The position numbers and the translations under genes were made by a program. From the NCBI GenBank assembly GCA_018806985.1, contig JADANN010000443.1, positions 3,904,667 through 3,968,666 of the forward strand: a DNA stretch of 64,000 nucleotides, in the 5' to 3' direction. This stretch comes from Angiostrongylus vasorum. Taxonomy: Eukaryota; Nematoda; Chromadorea; Rhabditida; Metastrongylidae. Every line of letters starts with the position of its first letter. Position 1 is the first letter of the stretch. Below the pieces are notes generated by a model. The model worked only from the letters and a program-made list of their open reading frames with translations. It was not told the origin of the DNA and searched no databases. Below are positions 58,076-64,000 of the stretch, piece after piece.

Positions 58076-61071
58076 ATGGATGGGGAAGATTACTTGGCAA
58101 AATTTCGAGGTCCAACATTCAATGCGTTGATCGAGTTTGCCGCCATGAAGAAGCATTCTTTGATTCGAGAGGTGCGTAATTGAGACTGCAAATGAATGTA
58201 GTACAAGTAGATCTACATGAATTCCCGTTCTTTCTTCCTACTTGTTTGTGGGACCAGCAGTTTTGTAGCTTTTTCATATCTCCAACTCTGGATTTATGTG
58301 GTGAGGATTCAGTTCTCTAGTAAGCGATATTCTAGTTGTGTTAGCCGCTTTAAAGGAAGACCTACCAGTAATCTTCGTCAGAATGTAAGACCTACCAATA
58401 ATCTTCATCAGTCATTGGACAAACAGATGCAAACCCTTGACTTTTGTGGAGGTCATATATTTTATTCACGACCAACTTTATGCATGTGACTTTCAACGAT
58501 TTCATTTCACCATTTTACTGGAAAAATTGTACATTTAGTTTAAGCAACAAACTTAATTGAGGCTCCATCTAGGTGGAAGTTCGTTCGCCGAGGGAATTAT
58601 CGGCCATCGTCGTTGGAGTGTCCGTATATGAAGTTCTCAGAGAAATGCCTGAGTGCAATATTGTGAGTGAAAGGAAAAAACTAATCCAAGTACTCTTTAT
58701 ATGGTTGCTTTTTTCTACTTCGAAATTTCGATCTACGTTCTGGCACAAATTTGTCTCTTTTTTCACTTTTTTCTGGATGTTGTGGATGAGCATTGACCAA
58801 GAATCTAATTTTTTAGTTGGTTCACGCTATGGAAAGAGTAAAGCGAAAGCAGTCAAGATTGGAGAAGAATAAGATATTTCTGTGGATGGATGAGAATTTG
58901 CCATCGAAAGGGTGCGTTCATGTTGCTGGGAAAATATTGATCTTCTCGAAAGTTGTATAGTCGTTTGTCTCTTTTGCCAGTTGGACGCAGAACTGAAGTA
59001 AAAAATTAGGAAGTAATTGATTAAAATTAAGGACTTACAAGTTAGTTTAAGAAGTAGTTAAGTAATTAAGGAAGTAAAAATTGTTCTGCATTCCTCGGAA
59101 TATTCAGTGCTTATAATTGAAAAGTTCAACATTCTTAGGGTGCCACCACTAATGAATCAGCATTACATGCGAAAGGCGGACATGCGACTGTTTCTGGCGA
59201 GGTGTCCGATGAGCGTCTTGCCAAATTCAGTGTTCAAGCCGTTCATACCTATTGTGAAGAACTTTCTTCTTGCACATCTTTACAAATTTCGAAGGAACAG
59301 GATGCTTTATAGAGGCCCTCCTGACTTCCCTCCTGAAGACCAATTGCGTGAGTTTAAAACCTGTGCAGCTTATACTTTCACTTTGTAGAAATACTACAAA
59401 GCATTGATTAGAAAGTGTTAGCTCACTGGTTCACCTTTCCTTTACCTGGGTGATCCATCGTTGTTGGTTATTGTTATTCTGACGATATTGATATATGATT
59501 CGTCAACGTTTCATCTCTGATTGTGCTTTGGGAAATTGAGTTCTGTATGAAAAAGTTACCTTACAGCTCGTGTCATCAACGCCTTTGGAACCGTGGAATA
59601 TCTAGAAAATAACTACCCTCATCTCGCTCGTGTGAAGCAAGAAATGATTGTCAACATCACGCATTTCATCATAACCTATTGCTTGGATTGGATCTGGTAG
59701 TTTTTTTCGATTAGATGTTTCGAAACATGTCTTCTTTCTCTAACGGATTCCTTTTTTCTAGTGAGGTACTAACTCTGAGATCTGATGTCTATGGATTTGT
59801 GACGTATAGCTATCCAGCGTTTGAAATGTTGGACGATGGGGTAATGTTGATTTATGGTCATTGTTCTTATCTATTGAAGGCTTTTTAATGCTTGGAATAG
59901 TTTGTGCTTATTTAGTACGCAAGCATTTCATATTCAGTTACAATGCGAGAGGTAGTATTGGATTTCGCTTTATTGATTTTGTGGTAGTCGTGGTGTTTGG
60001 GCCAGTACGTCCTATGACTGAGTCGAATCCTTTGCCGGCTTTTCTGTCATTCCAGTTTATTTCTATTGTTTGCTATTTTTCATAATTTGTACTTTTCCGT
60101 ACACCTGTTCAATTAATACAGTACTTAATTAATGAGTGTTAATTTTCAGTAGGCTCAGGACAAGATGGTGCTAGTCAGGTTAAGAACGTCCGCGTAAAGT
60201 GGATGTAAATAGATGAAAGACGTAATGTCTTCTTATTCAAGTCGTATTAGTTTGCAGAAATTTGCTTGCTTAAAACGACTTTCTAATGGGTGTGATTCTT
60301 GTATAACTCAGAGATGCTTTCAGGGCAATCCATGGAGTCAGGAGGGTGCGCACTTTCTGAGAGGTGGTCCAGAATTTCCGAGGAAACGGAGAGCGGAGCT
60401 GGAAAGATTTGACTACAATGATAATTACAGGCATAAGCGTGCGGTGCGTTGTTGTATGGTGTTGCTTTTTTAACGGTTAAATGTTTGATAATCAGTTAGG
60501 TAACAATGATTTATGGAGAGTTGCTACTATTCTGTATTAACTTAGTCCAGTAATCTTTAGAGAAAGGAACGTTCAACAGCGGATCCACAAAATGTCAATG
60601 CAGAGGTAAGAACACCTGTATATATTACTAGTTTATGTTAGAATCATGCTAATACTTATGTGATAGTATCTAAAGAATGAAAATTGGCTTATACAGCCGA
60701 TAGTTGACCATGGCCTTGACTATTGTGATTGTCGGGAATCTTATGCCCTTGTAATTGAACTTACGTTTTCGTCATAGGAGCTGGAAACCGCTGGTCCATC
60801 GACTAGTAAATCATCAACACCAACAAATCAACTAGCTTCCCTCATTGAGGCAGAACAACAATCCGCGTCATCGCTGGTGGGAGAAATCTCACCCTGTGGT
60901 GATGATGCTTTGCTGAAGGGTTCTGCTGTCCAGGACGACTGGACAGATATGTTGGACATGGTGCTCACGGATCCTGATCTACCATCGCAGTATAAGACAA
61001 TGATTCAGCGTTTGGTTGCCACTAATAGGGAGTTGAAAAACGCCATCAATCAGATGAAGTCAGAAGCGTAA
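58076..61071 (+). CDS. unrecognised nematode protein, paralog 2, 9 exons, 385 codons
   Basis: Exons: 58076-58171, 58573-58662, 58817-58911, 59139-59347, 59567-59696, 59762-59840, 60324-60443, 60561-60605, 60778-61071. They total 1158 bp including TAA, and all phases join. It matches paralog 1 exon for exon over the first part: 24 of 32 residues in exon 1 are identical by hand count, with further matches such as KFRGPTFNALIEFAA, VFKPFIPIVKNFLLAHLYKF and EMIVNITHFIITYCLDWI. It also matches at the end (DDWTDMLDMVLTDPDLP, YKTMI, LVATNREL). The linker (exons 7-8, basic, RGGPEFPRKRRAELERF) shares no clear sequence with paralog 1. A 65-bp intron (59697-59761) splits the region that is one exon (49090-49298) in paralog 1. 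Role unknown. Confidence 0.9.
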
Positions 61072-62849
61072 CATGTTCGTAGTGGGAGTATTGTTCTTTA
61101 ATGTTGTCGGTGAATATGTTCTTTGCTAATGTTTTGGTGTTACGTGTTCTTTATTCCATAGACTACTTAACGCTAAATGTTAAGAGTCGATTTTTCAATC
61201 ATTTCATGAAATTCTGAATGTATTAGTTCCATCTGGATTGTAGTTTGTGTTTTATAAGATGTTAATTGCTGAAATTACTAGTTAATCTCTTCACTGAGTT
61301 TTAATTTGGCTTTTTCTTTGTCGTTGTTGATGATTGAAACATTATTGTAGCAATCGTTGATCGTGTTAATCAACAGAGCGGAACAATTTCTGATGGGATT
61401 TTCATCGAAAGGAGAATTCCTATCTGTTTTCACGGTTTAACCTCCTTTTCGAATGTTTGGTTTTACTGTGTTTATTTCAATTGGGCACACGATTTTAGAT
61501 TGAAATTGCTCGATCTTGAAAATATCTTGTGGTAACACACCCATAGGATTGGTGTCTTTCCAACCTCTCTTATTGCCATTGGCTGTTTGTTCTCATCTTT
61601 TATGGCTTATGCGCATGAGAACTGTAAGGTTCTTACTATTGGATTGACCAATTCCTCCTTACTGATGTCGTATATGTGGAAGATTCTCAAAGGTTAGTGC
61701 CTTGGCAGTGTGGTGGTTGTCCTTGCTGCCATTTGGTTCTGTTCATTTTCAATTTTCACGGTAAGGGGTGGTTTGTAATCAGAAACTCATAGCAAAGAAG
61801 GCATAATCGTGACGAGGATTTCATTGGCTCTGACAAGGTGAAGTGAATTGTTACTAATTCAATATCTTAGCCCTTGTCTTGTTCTCCCGTACTTTCGCAT
61901 TAATTGGATAGCTTATGGAACACGTACCACTGTGACCGGCTCAGACCATGAAAGTTATTCTTTCCACCCAGCAATTTCCAAATGAATCTGACCTTCGGAA
62001 GGGGTTGTTTCGCGATGAGAAGTCGTTACTAGCGAAGAGGGTGCCGACCATAGAGACCCATTCCCATCTTGGTTCCAGAAATGTGTCCGTTGTATTTTAA
62101 CATCTAACTTCGACAAGTAGTGGGACATCTTTTCACTATGATAAAAAAATAGCTCATTGAGGAGACATCCATCAGTGCGACTAACTGTAGATGCATATTG
62201 ATGCTTCTAAATTATTGTCTGTGGGAACATTGGGGGATCATCAGTGCGTTTACACATAGTGTCTCATTTCCAACTCTTATTTCCTGAATATTCCGTTGAA
62301 GTTATAAACATTTCCTCTAAGTAGATTTGTTATACATCACGAAGTCTTTACAGTGTACACTTATACATTCACAGACGCATACATATACGCATACACTATT
62401 TGTAAGAATTGAGAATTATAACCTCTGCAGTTAAAGTTTAGTTAGTTTTAGGGCTTAGAGCTAATGTAGAAGCGAGAAGTATTGTTTTATCTGTGGCAAC
62501 TCTAGTGATCTGTCATAGATTTAGAATCCTAACTTCTAGCCAGTGGGTGGCATGTGGTAGCCCACACAGCGCGATTTTGGGATTTCTGGCTGTGGCCAGT
62601 TGAGGGCGTAGTTGTTCATCCGCTCCATCTTTTGGAATTAAATATAGTTTTCTTAGGTCTTGAATCCAACTACCGATATTGCAAATTTTTCGAAAGGCTT
62701 TCCATGCTTCCACCGAAAACATCTGGTTAACTAATTGGAAGAGTATGAATATACGCTAGCCAAGGAGAGCAAAAAATACTGTATATCTTAGAAATAGGGA
62801 TATATATGTGTTCTGTTCAGTTTTTTTCTTGCTGTATTTTACCTGACCT
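61072..62849. other. no feature recognised downstream of paralog 2
   Basis: AT-rich sequence expected to start with the 3' UTR of paralog 2. No exon, RNA gene or repeat could be supported. Confidence 0.5.
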
Positions 62850-63190
62850 ATCTTCACATCTTCTGTACGGGTTCTAGCGCGTCTTGCACTCGATTCGTTT
62901 CCTCGTATTTGTCATCCATCAAGGCCTTCGAACAATTCACGTGTTGATTCGACTGTTGTTCGAAGATTCTCATCTTCTTTATAAATCTGGTTGAATGCTG
63001 ATCTAGTCGATCCTCCCTGCCTGGAGTCCTGAGGTAACCGTACTGGAGCGTTTCCACCTTCATTGCAGGGGAGTGGACTGCCTTTAGACAAACCTGGCAC
63101 CAATTCCCAACTCCGGAAGGGATGAGGGCTTGGCTAACTTGGTGTAAAATCGAACCAGCATAGGGCTCATGATGAACAGTATCACAATAC
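62850..63190 (-). repeat. SINE family 3 copy
   Basis: On the minus strand it has a head with a B-box-like GTTCGATTTTAC, the core (TTGGGAATTGGTGCCAGGTT) and the tail with CAAATACGAGGAAACGAATC, as in the copies at 32592 and 45822. Confidence 0.65.
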
Positions 63191-63210
63191 TGCATTACGT
63201 ACTCCTAAAC

Positions 63211-63212
<2 letters not shown>

Positions 63213-63259
<47 letters not shown>
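63213..63259. repeat. (TA)n microsatellite
   Basis: About 46 bp of pure TA directly after the family-3 SINE at the right end of the window. Confidence 0.9.
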
Positions 63260-63262
<3 letters not shown>

Positions 63263-64000
63263 TGATTATATTATGTTTATATTCATAGAAGAATACCAAA
63301 GTCTCTCCTATTAATCTATTAAATGTTAATTTAACTGCTCTACTAATCCGATTATTGACAAATTACTGGGAGTTGTCGGAAACACAGTCCAATGTTTCGT
63401 GTTAAGCATATGGAGTACAATATTTAGAAAGTAAATAGTTGTTAAATTAGTTAAATTCAAATGGTTTTTAATGGTTAAGTTCACCCGAGAGAAACCAAAA
63501 GAAAGCTGGCTTCCATTTCTGAACGTGCAAATTAACCTGTCAGGAAACGACTACGTTACGAAATGGTATTGAAAGCCAAGTAGTAGGAACATCTTATTTC
63601 ATTACCTCTCCTCTCACCCCTCTCACACGAAAAGGGCGCTTGTGAGAAACATGTTTCGAACAACAACCAACGTGTGCACGGGAAGAGCAGAGAGAAGAGT
63701 CCCGGAACTTGGCGCGGCAAATAGCCATTTTTAATGGCTACGAAACTGTAGCTCGGGATAGGTGTAGAGGAAACCACAGGCCCCCCCCCCAACCCAGCGA
63801 CAACAAGGTCCCGTTTATTCTGCCCTTCATTTCAAATGAAATAAGTGCTGGTATAAAACGCTGCTTAAGAAGGGCCGGTCTAGAGGATTCGGTAACGATT
63901 ACTGAAATGCCACCGAGTAATCTTAGGCGCCAGCTAGTTCGCAAACGCCTATATGACCGTCTATGTGCAAGGCAAAATTGCATAATTTGCCCCAGTGGTA
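63260..64000. other. no feature recognised at right end
   Basis: Holds a run of C at about 63780-63790 and otherwise unremarkable sequence. No coding or repeat call is supported. Confidence 0.5.

Overview
This is a stretch of nuclear DNA from a parasitic roundworm, most likely a strongylid nematode such as a hookworm. The evidence is short exons split by introns with TTTCAG-like acceptors, probable spliced-leader acceptors a few bases before start codons, nematode-type proteins, and many degenerate RTE-type LINEs and tRNA-derived SINEs. The species is an inference. No prokaryotic, phage or CRISPR feature was seen.

Left part (1-7480): mostly repeats and featureless DNA, plus the two last exons of a nematode seven-transmembrane receptor-like gene (+ strand, about 2190-2688).

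Minus-strand gene block (7484-42488): read right to left it holds three co-oriented genes. rha-1 (42488-21875) encodes an RNA helicase A/DHX9 orthologue. I rebuilt it by hand as 26 exons whose lengths give 1285 codons plus a stop once one surplus base in exon 22 is discounted; as written, that base breaks the frame. smg-4 (20094-10111) encodes the nonsense-mediated-decay factor UPF3, in 10 exons that join cleanly into 414 codons plus stop. The third gene (8811-7484) encodes a secreted or membrane-anchored Lys/Glu-rich protein. Its long second exon switches frame four times, each time at or near a poly-A run. Introns and spacers hold LINE remnants, SINEs, a (TA)n tract and a roughly 390-bp repeat.

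Right part (47.3-61.1 kb, + strand): two tandem paralogous genes (47369-50859, 399 codons; 58076-61071, 385 codons) of a family I do not recognise. Both have clean exon phases, a probable trans-splice acceptor exactly 8 bases before ATG, conserved N- and C-terminal parts and an unrelated acidic/basic linker. An RTE LINE on the opposite strand lies between them. Intron 5 of the first paralog carries a 222-bp copy of its own terminal exon.

Two of the three genes of the minus block act in RNA metabolism (helicase/RNAi cofactor and mRNA surveillance). There is no direct evidence that the three are co-transcribed. The spacers are 1.3-1.8 kb, and two of the three genes have their own probable spliced-leader acceptor.
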